Source: Siphonodentalium dalli
Taxonomy: Eukaryota > Mollusca > Scaphopoda > Gadilida > Siphonodentaliidae
Reading direction: 5' to 3'
NCBI GenBank assembly: GCA_032622095.1
Contig: CP136069.1
Span: 66,487,319-66,551,318 of the forward strand
Length of the DNA: 64,000 nucleotides
Shown here piece after piece: positions 11,408-22,895 of the stretch. The position numbers and the translations under genes are program-made. Numbering within the stretch: position 1 is the stretch's first letter; each line of letters begins with the position of its first letter. The notes beneath the pieces were generated by a model. The model was not told the DNA's origin. It was given only the letters and a program-made list of their open reading frames with translations, and made no database searches.

Positions 11408-12632
11408 TCTCCATTGTAATTAAACAGTGTACGGTTATCTCCATTGTAATTAAACATTGTGTGGTTATCTCCATTGTAATTAAACTGTGTACGGTTATCT
11501 CCATTGTAACTAAACAGTGTACGATTATCTCCGTTATAATTAAACAGAGTACGGTTATCTCCATTGTAATTAAACAGTGTACGGTTATCTCCATTGTAAT
11601 TAAACAGTGTACGGTTATCTCCATTGTTATTTAATCCACCAATGAATTAAACAGAGTACGGTTATCTCCATTGTAATTAAACAGTGTGCGGTTATCTCGA
11701 TTGTAATTAAACAGTGTACGGTTATCTCCATTGTAATTAAACAGTGTGCGGTTATCTCGATTGTAATTAAACAGTGTACGGTTAACTCCATTATAACCGT
11801 GTACAGTTATCTCCATTGTAATTAAACAGTGTACGGTTATCTCCATTGTAATTTAATCCACCAATGAATTAAACAGTGTACGGTTATCTCCATTGTTATT
11901 TAATCCACAAATGAATTAAACAGAGTATGGCTATCTCCATTGTAATAGTGTACGGTTATCTCCATTGTGATTAAACAGTGTACGGTTATCTCCATTGTAA
12001 TTGAACAGTGTACGGTTATCTCCATTGTAATTAAACAGTGTACGGTTATCTCCATTGTAATTAAACAGTGTACGGTTATCTCCATTGTTATTAAACAGTG
12101 TACGGTTATCTCCATTGTTATTAAACAGTGTACGGTTATCTCCATTGTGATTAAACAGTGTACTGTTATCTCTATTGTAATTGAACAGTGTGCGGTTATC
12201 TCCATTGTAATTAAACAGTGTACGGTTATCTCCGTTATAATTAAACAGAGTACGGTTATCTCATTGTTATTAAACAGTGTACGGTTATCTTCATTGTAAT
12301 TAAACAGTGTACGGTTATCTCCATTGTAATTAAACAGAGTACGGTTATCTCCATTGTAATTAAACAGTGTACGGTTATCTCAATTGTAATTTAATCCACC
12401 AACGAATTAAACAGTATACGGTTATCTCCGTTGTAATTAAACAGATTATGGTTATCTCCATTGTAATTAAACAGTGTACGGTTATCTCCGTTGTAACATT
12501 GTATGGTTATCTCCATTGTAAGTAAACAGTGTACACTGTGTAATTGCAATGGATATAACCGTACACTGTTTAATTACAATGGAGATAACCGTACACGGTT
12601 ATAATGGAGATAACCATACTCTGTTTAATTTG
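11408..12632. repeat. 30-bp minisatellite array, about 37 units, with an inverted distal block
   Basis: The unit is TAAACAGTGTACGGTTATCT followed by CCATTGTAAT, repeated almost without interruption from 11408 to about 12530. A 26-bp variant, TTTAATCCACCAATGAAT, interrupts it near 11630, 11850, 11900 and 12390. From about 12545 to 12632 the same unit runs in the opposite orientation, with a short palindrome at the switch. Because 30 is divisible by 3, long meaningless open frames appear on both strands. Confidence 0.95.
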
Positions 12633-12779
12633 TTTGATATTCGTGTATCGTGAACACAGTTTCTAAACTCTCCGACAACGCGCCTTGTTCACAAACCGTT
12701 TTCATGATCGAATAGCCGGGAGTTGCGGAACATGAGGCGATGACATTCTATTTTAAATAAATATTTTCACTGAACTCGT

Positions 12780-13030
12780 ATTGAGTGACAAATTGTTCTT
12801 CGATGGGGAGGCATTTGACTCCCATTGGGGGACAAGTTGTTCGACAGAGAGGCACTTGACCCCCGTTGGGTGACAAATTGTTTATCGACAGAGAGGCACT
12901 TGACCCCCATTGGGTTACAAATTGTTCATCGACAGGGAGGCACTTGACCACCGTTGAATGACACATGTGGTGTTCTTCGACACAGTGGAACTTGACCGCC
13001 CGCTGAGGAGCAAATTGTTCATCGGCTGCT
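12780..13030. repeat. 44-bp tandem repeat, about six degenerate units
   Basis: Units begin ACAAATTGTTC and continue with GAGAGGCACTTGACCCCC. The six copies drift in sequence, and the last ones are strongly degenerate. The minus-strand open frame across it is a by-product of the repetition. Confidence 0.8.
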
Positions 13031-13035
13031 AAACC

Positions 13036-16000
13036 CTCCATTTAGTCCGGTCAATAAAATGTTTGACATAGAATAAATTTGGACTTAGTTGGTTTGTATA
13101 CCATTTTGAAGTGGAATATATCCTCTATTACATATCCAAAATTCGCTGTGAATATTTATTGTAACTCAAGATGGCGTCCAAGATGTCAGTTTGATCCAAT
13201 TAAATTGTCACATTGTGATAAATGTTGTCATATGTACACACTTGTATACAGTTTTGAGAAGCTAAGAGATAACGGCACCTTTCTATGCCAAAATTGGAAC
13301 TTCCCGTGCAATATGGCCGCCAAAATGGCGGCTGGAAGTGGAAATTGTTACGTTTTTTTTACTAATATCTTTAAGATAAGTTTCTGCTGCTTGGAACTGA
13401 CTGAGAATTGTGACATTATTTTGTATTTATCATGTTAGGTGACAATTGGAGCACTAAAATATGACATTCATGGGGTTCCGACCCCTTCCGATCACTGAAA
13501 ATTTGATTTTACAGAATGCGGTATAACATATCACAAAATATCACCATTGGGATTCTAGTCATATTTCATCAAGAAATTGGAAGAACTGTGCAATGTAAGT
13601 GATGCATTATATTTTTTATGGATATTCCAACTCAACGGCACCAATGTTGTCACTTTGACCCAACATGGCTGCCGAAATGGTGGTCAAAATATGAATAAAA
13701 GGTCGGTACACCTCATGTCCCACTCTAAGCGTCGGCTTGATACGACCGTTGTTTGCGCATAAAAACCTGTCTTTAGTGCTAGTAAACCTACATACCAAAT
13801 TTAATTTCATTCAGTACACATTTACTATAGTTATCATCCGGAAACCTCAAATTGGAAAACATTCTAAGTCAAAAAGGGACATAACTCTGGTAAAAATTGG
13901 CGGGCGGAACCCGAATTCGAACTTGACCTGTGTTTTGCTGGGAGAAAGAAACATACCAAATTTGGTTTAAATCTGATTAACTCTACTAAAGTTATCATCC
14001 GGACACCAACTTTTGGGGTTTTATATGTCGGGTCGGCGGACAAAAAAGGGCCATAACTCTCGAAAACATTTTCGGATTAAACCGAAATTCGAACTTGAGC
14101 TGTATTTTGATATAAGTAATCCACAAACAACGGGTTTTGCATATAAACAATCCAAAATCAAGTTATCATCCGGAAACCAAAAAAACAGAAGAAAAACTGA
14201 ATTTTCTATGTCGAAAAAAAAAAGGGGCATAACTCTGCCAAAAATAATTGGGCAGAACCCAAGTTCGTACTTGACATGTGTTTTGCTGGGAGAAAGTAAT
14301 ATACCAAATTGGTTTGAATCCGATTAAATCTACTAAAGTTATCATCCGGAAACCAACTTTCAGGGGTTTTCTAAGTAAAAAAGGGGCATAACTCTGGTGA
14401 TAATTGGGGGACGGAACCAGAATTCGAACTTGACCTGTCTTTTCTGCTAGTAAACCCACATACCAAATTTAATTTAATTTGGTTCACTCTAACTAAAGTT
14501 ATCATCCGGAAACCTCGGACGCACGCACAGACGCACGCACGGACTCACGCACGCACGGACGTGCTGATTATAATAGTCCTCCGAACCCGTTGAGTCCGCG
14601 GACAAAAATGGTAAATAGTACACCGGTGTCATGCAACCGCTTATCAGTTGTGGTTGATGAACAAAATTTACTATTCTGTCTTATACACATTGAATACTAA
14701 GATTTCTGATACACCTCGATTAATTGTTACTATTTTAACCACTGAAATTACCAGAATTATTCGAATTTTTCTGTCACAACTTGACAACAAAATTGGCAAA
14801 AATCATGTTCAGGTTTGAAACATTTTTTAAAAGTAAAATGAACTGTCTTTGGTATCAAAGATGCCTATTGTTTTGATGTGTTAAATATTTGTCATATTTA
14901 TTCCAAACATTATTCTCGGCTGTTCCTAAAAGGTAGTAAGTTGTGAATCACTTGGTTATTAAACATGCTACCTAATCAACTAAGTGTTATACTCTGGTTG
15001 CCCCGGTACCTTATGAGGCATGACAAGTTCATTTTAAGGGATGCAGTCGGGCGGGGTGGGGTGTCTGAAAACAAATTCAATACACAATACAAAAGTTTTC
15101 GGCAAAATCCATACTGCATCATGCTTCATAAGGTAATGGGACAACCAGGATATAACATTTAGTTGTCAGTTGATTGGGTAGCATGTTTAATAACCAAGTG
15201 AGTCACAATTTGCTACTTTTTCGGAACAGCAGAGAATAAATTCGGAATATATGTAATAAATCAACTTTTTATCAAATTTGGTTTCAATTTTGCAAGCCAT
15301 CTTCAATAATTTTGTCTAAAATATCAGTTGACACATTTAAGACAGGTAAAATAAAAAGCACCTTTGATAGTAAAGATAGTTCCGTTTTACTTGAAAAAAT
15401 GGTCCAAACCTGAAAAGCGATTTTTTGCCGATTTTGATGCCATGTTTGTGATAGAATAATCACATAATTTTGGCAATTTCAGTGGTTAAAATAGTAAAAA
15501 TTAACCAAGGTGCATAATAAATGTTAGTATTCGATATATGTAAGACAGAGTAGTCAATTTTGTTCATTTACCACAACTTATAAATGGTTGCATGCTGGTG
15601 CAATATTTACCATTTTGCTTATTTTGGATGCCATTTTGGCAGTCAATTTGAGCCAAAGTGACAGTTCTTTCCATTTCCTGATGAAATATGACTAGAATCC
15701 CAATGGTGATTTTTTTGTGAAATGTTACACGGCGTTCTGTAAAATCGAATTTTTGAATGATCGGAAGGGGTTTCAGACCCCATGACTGGCATATTTCATT
15801 GCTCCAATGGTCAGTTAACATGATACAAAATAAAGTCACAATTCTCAATCGGTTTCAAACAGAAAAAAATTATCTTAAAGATATCAGTAAAAAACGTGAT
15901 ATTTTCTATTTTGGCGGCCATCTTGGGCGGGGAGTATTTTGGCATAAGGTGGCGTAATGTCTTAGATTCACAAAAATGTATTGGATTTTAGCGGTTTTTG

Positions 16001-16115
16001 GATATGTTATAGAGGATATCTTGAATCTTCCTCTTCAAAATGGTATTAAAACCAACTTAGTCCGAATTTATTCTATGTTGACCCTATCATTTGAGTTTAT
16101 CGATCAGACTAAATG
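13036..16115. mobile_element. Giant imperfect palindrome element, family B
   Basis: The left arm (13036-13700 plus 14600-15030) is the reverse complement of the right arm (15119-16115), with a loop of about 90 bp. Shared outer sequence includes TCCATTTAGTC and ACATAGAATAAATT. Inner shared sequence includes CACTTGGTTATTAAACATGC (near 14950). The left arm is interrupted between about 13705 and 14600 by an unrelated tandem repeat that the right arm lacks. Both arms carry ATGGCnGCC-type motifs. No transposase frame was seen and the ends are blurred. The architecture matches families A and C, but the sequence does not. Confidence 0.75.
13705..14600 (+). repeat. Bivalve-type tandem-core repeat inserted in family B arm
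   Basis: Diverged units of about 160-170 bp contain GGGGCATAACTCTG, ATTCGAACTTGACCTGT, ACCAAATTT and AGTTATCATCCGGAAACC. The series ends in an ACGCACGCACGG microsatellite (14517-14562). Related units occur at 42150-42700, 53780-54130 and 56570-56760. A tandem core followed by a microsatellite fits the pearl/HINE class of bivalve elements. Its absence from the opposite arm of the palindrome defines it as an insertion. Confidence 0.7.
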
Positions 16116-17302
16116 GAGAGAAAGTTAGCACTTTGGAGAGGGGGTTAAATAGTGCATCTCCATAGATGCAACTATTTTCTTCCCGGCTCAGAGTGTGGAA
16201 TGAATGTTTTCGGTTAAAACTATAATAAAATAAGTACATTGTAGTTTCAATTACAGTTATGAAATTTTGTGATATTTGACACAATAACAATTCATAGCAT
16301 ATCACACCTCAGATATTCATCATGTATAGATGGAAAACGCCCTGCGATCGTCGATGGAATTATAAGTTTGCTGGTAAAAACCGGCATCAAATGTAATTTT
16401 CATACCTTCTTGATATACTTCAAGTCCTATTCTTTAAAGTATGCTTAAATATAGCTTACTAATGTTGTGACTGTTATGGCAATTCATCAGACATGATATC
16501 GGCTGAAACAATTAAATAAAACACCCTTTCACATTTCTCTGGTCGCATATAGTTGCCAAACTTTGATCCTCTAGTTGTCCACATAGTTGTGATTTCTATT
16601 CGCGCTGATTGTGTTAGAAGCACTCTATTTATGGTCGTGTTATGTATTATGTGAAGTTAAATCTGCAGCTTTCAGATCATAACAAATCAGCAATAAGTTC
16701 CACGGTCATTGTTTTAACACCACATTTCAAAAGCAAAGGAATCTCCGAAACGTCTAAAATAGAACACACCGGAATTTTCTGTTTTTCCACTTTCACAAGA
16801 ATGACACTACATTCGCCAACTATCGGATCGGGAACGGACGCTCTTGGTTGCCCTATTTATACAGCGTAAATTCCACTTGGCGATTTGCGCACGAAAAGCT
16901 AAACACAATAACCTAATAATATTCGCTGTTACTTTCCTGCTGTCAAAATAGCGGTCGATAAAATTTTAACAAATAAACGCTCTTTAAGAAAACGTGTTTT
17001 TTTTAGTTCTGAATATCTCCGTTATTTATTATAAACATCCCCCTTAGATTAAATGTGGATACTCATTTTGAAATACAATCCGAACATTGCGTGCACCTGT
17101 TACTTAGATTGAATATCAATAGCTATATAATCATGAATCCCGATTAGATATTGTTTTACATCTAATCATTGACATAATGGCTGCATTTTTCGTATCAAAT
17201 GAGTCAGAAAAGGACACTGGACGAAAAGCGAGGTTTACAGATATGACGATTTAACGTATTTTCCACGTATCGGATATACGCGACATTTACGATGGTTTTA
17301 TT
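16116..17302. other. Intergenic stretch, no gene supported
   Basis: AT-rich, short frames only. On the minus strand a TATAAATAG motif lies near 16853-16862, but no convincing downstream exon follows. Confidence 0.4.
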
Positions 17303-17449
17303 TAAGGATTAACTGTCATGTGGACTGTTTTTATGGAGATGTAACCGTGAGGTAAGTGGTCATAACTTGTGTAAAACCCATACAAGTTTTGACCACTTTC
17401 CTCACGGTTACATCTCCATAAAAACAGTCCACATGACAGTTAATCCTTA
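17303..17449. mobile_element. Foldback MITE with near-perfect 66-bp arms
   Basis: AAGGATTAACTGTCATGTGG at 17304 on is mirrored at about 17430-17449. The arms are near-perfect complements around an 11-nt loop near 17371-17381. A diverged single-arm copy (GTGGACTGTTTTATGGAGAT) lies at 17881-17940. Confidence 0.85.
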
Positions 17450-19123
17450 TATTTATATACATTTAGCGAAAAAGCCACATTTGTAAATGTACATGTATTT
17501 AAATCGAGAAGTGTATCGTGACAAAACCAGCCCAAAATATCCCATAGCACCCGATCAGAAACCAGCTGAGAAGTTATTTTTGTACCATTTGTCACGTGAC
17601 TGGTCTGAATTTCCCATTTGTCACGTGACGTGTTTTTGAAAGCCGGTCAAATTATCTCACCTGCAGACAACACTTTCATCAAAATTCATTTTATTTTCTG
17701 TTTTATTTACAAAATACAATTGGCAAAAATGTTCGAACAATAACAGTATACAATGAGATGTGCTACATTATTCTGAAACATAAAAGCGGATACATTTCAC
17801 GCCGATTTACTGTTCAATTTTATTGGATTCGGAAACAAAAATAATTTCAGTGTTCACTGACAAGTTTGCACAAGCGGAAAGTGGACTGTTTTATGGAGAT
17901 GTTATCGTGAGGTAGGTGGTAATAACTTGTGTAAAACTCGAACCTTTCGTGATTTGTTTTAGAAATTAATACTACGTGACACCAAGGTGTTTTTAATCAA
18001 TTTTATATTGGCAAAAGTTAAAACGAATAATTTCAAAACGAGGCTCTTTATATTGAAACCTGATAATTTATTAAGTCAATCCTGTGCGAGTGCAAATGCG
18101 CCCAAACATTACGCGTTTTCTTCTTCTCCAAAACCAATGACGCGTCGATGTAGTTATGGTTGCAATTATGACTTTCTTGCGCGTTCACCGATAAATAATT
18201 GCAACTAGTCACATGGGCGCCGACCAATCGGAATGCTGGAGTTAGTGATAATCACACACAGTATGTAATTATTCTAAATTACGGAAAATCTTTAAACTTG
18301 GAGTTTAACTCCGCGTATATGCACGTAAACGCCGACATCCCAAGAGGCAAAAGCAATCTGTAATAACTGACAGCATATTGGCCACTATAACTGACCACAA
18401 AACGTGTTACATAACTCACGTCTGAAAAGACTTTGCCACCATGCACGCTTGTATGAAGAATCGTCAGTATCAGACAGAAGAGTAGCAAAGGCGCCACGCA
18501 GAGTATATATAGACCTGCTTGCTATGTGATACTTCCAATTATAGGAATGTAAACATTATGCAATTTGTAGAAACTAGTATGTGTATAATTTATATTTTCT
18601 ATTTCTATTCTCAAGACAATATCCACTTTGCGTGTTTCCTATTGTTGAAGAATTTTATGATCTGATAGTACCAACTTCACACATTTCCCTCTATAAGCTG
18701 ATCACGTATGTTCCATTTACAGCATATACGAATCTTGTAAATTTCCATAAATTCGACATATACGTGCGATTTACGGACACGTAATTTCCACGTCAATATG
18801 GAAGAATATGTCCCATTTATATTTCAAATTTATGGAAATTTACGTGATCCGTATATGCCGCAAATCAAGACATTTAATGGAAATACGTGGCGTTTACATG
18901 AAATTAAATTCCAAATTTGGTGCCGTGAAAGGTACACAATTTTAAGAAATCAGAAAAAGTACATGGCTGTTGATGTAAAAACCACGAGAGAAACTCATTT
19001 TTCAAAACACTAAATGAGGCACTGATATTTGAACATAAAGTAAAAAAAACGAATTTTTTTTGTGTGACTGATATATGACGAACTTCTTTCACTGCTGCGG
19101 AAACCACGATGCTCAATATATGT
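17450..19123. other. Intergenic stretch; possible minus-strand promoter near 18.5 kb
   Basis: No complete gene. On the minus strand, TATATATA at about 18503-18511 is followed about 65 nt later by ATGGTGGCAAAGTCTTTTCA and then a GTGAGT donor-like site near 18422. This could be a first exon. No further exon was identified downstream on the minus strand. Confidence 0.25.
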
Positions 19124-20427
19124 TCAATGTTGTTCTTCACGCCGCCAGGGCGCCTCAAATGGTGCTACCTCCATTGCCGATGCAGACTTGAACCTCGCTG
19201 AGCGATCAACGCCAGCAAAAGCCATGGCGTTAGTTTTGTAACGGCATCGTTTGTCATATTTCATCATATTAACAACACGCTCCCCGACAGCCTTGCACAC
19301 CGAAGCGTCATTGTAAGCGCAGTAGTAGATGATGGCATGACGGTCTGCATGCTTAGGCTCTGTTCCGACGCCACTCACCTTCATGCTGTGAACCCCCTCG
19401 AGCAATCCGGTGCAATAGCAGTATTTTGCATTTTCCCATGCTTCATCGATAGATGCACGGCTGTGGAATGTCATCCATTTACCCCAATGTTCGTTGTCGT
19501 GGTTATACGGGTACTTCACCATCTGCGTCTCGTCTACGCAGTATAACCAGGCGTCACTGGAAGAACTTGGCGTCATCTCCGCTGAGCGATAAACGACGGC
19601 AAGGGTCATGGTGTCATTTTTGAAATAGCATGGTTTGTCGCATTTCGTCATATTAAGAACACGCTCCCCGACAGCCTTGCACACAGAATGGTCATTATAA
19701 GCGCAGTAGTAGTTGATGACATGACGGTCTGCGTGCTCAGGCTCTCTTCCGACGCCACTCACCTTCATGCTGCTAACCCCCTCGAGCAACCCGGCGCAAT
19801 AGCAGTCTTTTGCGTTTTCCCATGCTTCATCGATAGATGCACGGCGGTGGAATGTCATCCATTTACCCCAATGTTCGGAGTGGTGATTGTATGGATACTT
19901 CGTCGTCTGCAGCTCGTCTATCCAGAATAGCCAGATTTCACTGGAAGAACTTGGCGCCTCATATGACAACTGAAATGGCGCTACCTCCATTACTGATGCA
20001 ATCTTGAATCCCGCTGAGCGATACACGCCGGCAAGGAACATGGCTTCTGTGTTGTAATGGCAATGTCTGTGGTATTTCATCATATTAACAACACGCTCAC
20101 CGATAGCCTTGCACAAGGCAGTGTCGTTGTAAGCACAGTAGTAGACGATGACATGACTATCTGCATGTTCAGACTCTGTTCCGACGCCACTCACCTTCAT
20201 GCTGTTAACCCCGTCGAGCAACCCGGCGCAATAGTACTCCTTTGCTTTTTCCCATGCTTCATCGATAGATGCAGGGCGGTGGAAGGTCATCCATTTACCC
20301 CAGTGTACGTCGTCGTCGTTGCATGGATACTTCATCATCTGTGTCTCGTCCTCGCAGAATAGCCAGTCCTCACTTGAAGAACTTGGCCCGCAGGCACTTT
20401 CTGTCTGTTCTAACACACAAGCAATCA
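19124..20427 (-). CDS. Protein with three tandem BLES03/UPF0696-like domains (terminal exon)
   Basis: One long open exon on the minus strand ends at 19124. The translated frame upstream of 20427 runs through a good 3' splice site (TATTTTATTTTCAG), so the true coding start is probably in an unseen upstream exon; TTATTTTCAG ends at 20428. The product holds three copies of a ~115-residue module. In 462-residue numbering they lie at about 49-170, 203-319 and 331-441. Each has WL(F/Y), KYP.N, HWGKWMTFH, DEAW..AK, GLL.GV, SMKVSGVG, YYCAYND and CKA(V/I)GERV. The W-GKWM-F, DEAW and KVS pattern fits the BLES03/C11orf68 (UPF0696, DUF1917) family, described as having an eIF4E-like fold; biochemical function is not established. 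Vertebrate members normally have one domain. An alternative N-terminus would read the hydrophobic run WLYILFSVIACVL as a signal peptide. Confidence 0.65.
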
Positions 20428-20608
20428 CTGAAAATAAAATATACAGCCAATCAAATTGTAAAGATTCTGTAGAGTAAAAATTTGCACTATTTGTGTAGTT
20501 ATGACTACACATTTATAGGGAATTGAATTTTGCACTTCCATACACATTATTGAGTACACAAATGATACACAAATAAGTAGATTTCCTTCTACACAAATGT
20601 GTAGTTCA

Positions 20609-20920
20609 TTACACATTATATGGGGGTCCCACCTTAAAGTGTAGATGTTCCACTAAGACTGTTTGGTTACCTAATGGTCCCAGTGACCTACACCTACAAC
20701 GTATATATACTCCATGTTGACGTTTTAGATTGAAAACATAATCTGAATTATGTAAAACTTGAAATGTAGAATCGTAGTTGATATCAAGACTAAACACTCT
20801 GAATGCAACATTGTATCGGTCGCAGACGATCTTGATGATGCAGATGCTTAAGTAGTGATTACATGTCAACACATAACTTGACAAAGGTGATGACGATGAC
20901 CACCCTGAAGGTATCGCCAA
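20609..20920 (-). other. Open frame upstream of the BLES03-like exon, status unclear
   Basis: A 103-codon minus-strand frame lies 180 bp upstream of the BLES03-like exon. It ends near a possible donor (TTTAAG followed by GTGGGA, about 20636). It contains CIIKIVCDRYNVAFRVFSLD and many aromatic residues; no domain was recognised. A TATATATA motif at about 20700-20708 on the same strand offers the alternative that this is promoter/5'UTR of the downstream gene. Confidence 0.2.
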
Positions 20921-21106
20921 CCCAGACCATTAGCTTCCCTCAGATGAATCTATATATCTCCCAGTTGAATGGTGATTATCAACTATTCAAAACATAATTT
21001 CGTAAAGCAGAATGTTCCCTCAATGGTATAGCGACCATAGCTTGCTCTCATCCCGACATATTTAATGGAAATTTTATCATAAATAGTAGACACCTTTTGA
21101 CGTTAT

Positions 21107-21360
21107 GTTGGATTTGTAAAATAAGCGGACTTTTTTCGCAACGCGTGGTTTTTTCGAGTCACCTCATGGGGGGGGGGGGGGGGGGGGGGGGGTCAGAAAA
21201 AAAAATCACGACTACAAGGTGGAAATTTTGTGTTTCTCCGTTTTGGGGACCCACCACCCCGGGAGCGTAAGTTTTTTTCAACCAGGTCTGGGACACCCAC
21301 CCGGGACCGTAATTTTTCCACACAGGTCTGGGACACCCACCCCCAAAATTGATGAAAATA
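21107..21360. repeat. Dispersed repeat with 20-base G-run and CCCACCC-rich segments
   Basis: GTTGGATTTGT, GCGGACTTTTTT and GCGTGGTTTT at 21107-21160 recur inverted at about 35548-35612. A G-run of about 20 and repeated GGTCTGGGACACCCACC segments follow. A related piece is at 22650-22730. The proline-rich open frames across it are low-complexity artefacts. Confidence 0.6.
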
Positions 21361-21659
21361 TTGTAAATTCTACTAAATAATGTGTTGTTGGCAGGGTAAG
21401 GGTCTCTCATTGTGTCTGCACCGGAACTGAGAGAACGCTGATCAAGTACACCGACACAAAATAAACAAACAAAGCACATGGCTGGAAAATATGCCAACAA
21501 AACCAGTGACAAAACCTTTAAAAACCCAAATATTTATGGTTATAAAGGTAAAATACCCACTTTAACAGGATATTTGTGTCCATTATTAGCAATAGGTTAA
21601 AATATGTGCATGTGTAAAGTAAAAACACCATCAATTTGATTAAATAAACACAGTTCCAG

Positions 21660-22895
21660 TCCTCTCCATGTGGGAAATCACTGGTGAGCAATGAGGAGCT
21701 CCCCTTAAAATCACTCTAGGCGAGTGGCGAGTAGCTCTCCTAAAAAATGTCGAGGCGAGTAGTATCCCAGCAGGCGATGCCAAAAAGGCATCTCCCAAAG
21801 GCCTGAGGGGGAGAGTACGGGAGGGGGTCAGGGGGCCTCTCCCGGAAAATTTTGAAAATTAGATGCTCTGAGATTGATACTATACAATTTGTCCCATCTC
21901 AGAATTTAAAAGCCTTCAAATAAAGATTTCGTGCCAATAAGTGACAAAAATACAATGCCACATTGCTAATAGTACACAAGCAAGTATATACACGTCTATA
22001 CATGTACGCACACAATGTTATTAATATATCAATGTGTGTGCAAGGAGTGTGTAAGTTGTGTACGAATGTCGACCCCCCCCCCCCACCATTGGTATATTTG
22101 AAATAAAGTGATCTGACATATTACGCACATTTGAAGCATGTGTATTCTGAGTTATCGACCGTATTTTATTGAACCACGTGGTCTCTCTGTTTGTTGTGCA
22201 GAGATTGTATTGCCGATGTGAATCGGAATCAGTTCGATTTTGAATTAATTCCTCGATCTATTTTAGTAAATAGCGCATATAATAAAAATTACCTCATTTG
22301 TGGTCAGTATCTCACTGTGACCACTTATGATACACTTCCGGTATTCACTCAAAACACGCAGGTTTCAAACTATGTATAATAAGTTTTAAAAAGCCATGAT
22401 AAACTATGAGAAAAGATGAGAATGGATTTTTTTTTCATCGCAATTTTTTTCCTCGACCAAAACCGGACCCACCCCATGGTTTCAACTGTTAGAGGGAGAA
22501 ATTGTGAACACAAAATTAAAATATAGAGCCCCCTTCACTCGTATAAGCCTATAGCATGCACTGCTATATGAATATGATTGTTTTATTTAATTTTGAAGCT
22601 GTAATTTGTCTTAGAAATGATTTTGGAAAAAAATTGCATGACATCAGAAAAAAATCTGCATTCCGGGCTCGGGGACACCCACCCGGTCCTTGTATCCAGT
22701 ATTTTTTTTCCGACCCCCCCCCCCCTTGGCAACTGGTGATAAAATCGATCATTTTTTAAATAAAGCCGAAGCAAGAAGGTTATGCCCAATTATTTTATAA
22801 CATGGGAAACTACTGCCAATTAGCTACGTTCTAATATATCACTGATCGATGTTGGTCGCATTATTTTTTATTAAAGGCAGAAAAACCCCCCTCCC
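21660..22895. other. Repeat-derived intergenic stretch
   Basis: It contains a GC-rich dispersed-repeat signature (GGGGGTCAGGGGGCCTCTCC followed by CGGAAAATTTTGAAAATTA, 21820-21862), C-runs near 22072 and 22715, and a CACCCACCCGG segment related to the 21.2-kb repeat. No gene is supported. Confidence 0.4.

Noticed and set aside
11389-12299. Long open frames on both strands, with repetitive ISIVIKQCTV or MEITVHCLIT peptides
   Set aside because: They are translations of the 30-bp minisatellite; the period is divisible by three, so frames stay open by chance.
11408-12632. CRISPR-like array of 30-bp repeats
   Set aside because: There are no unique spacers between repeats, units are contiguous, and the genome is an animal's.
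18279-18497. Secreted-protein-like ORF (MAPLLLFCLILTILHTSVHG) on the minus strand
   Set aside because: The first codon is GTG, no ATG precedes it in frame, and it overlaps a TATA motif placed too close upstream; kept only as a possible promoter.
21159-21512. Minus-strand ORF ending in a proline run
   Set aside because: It is the translation of a long G-run and CACCC-rich repeat.
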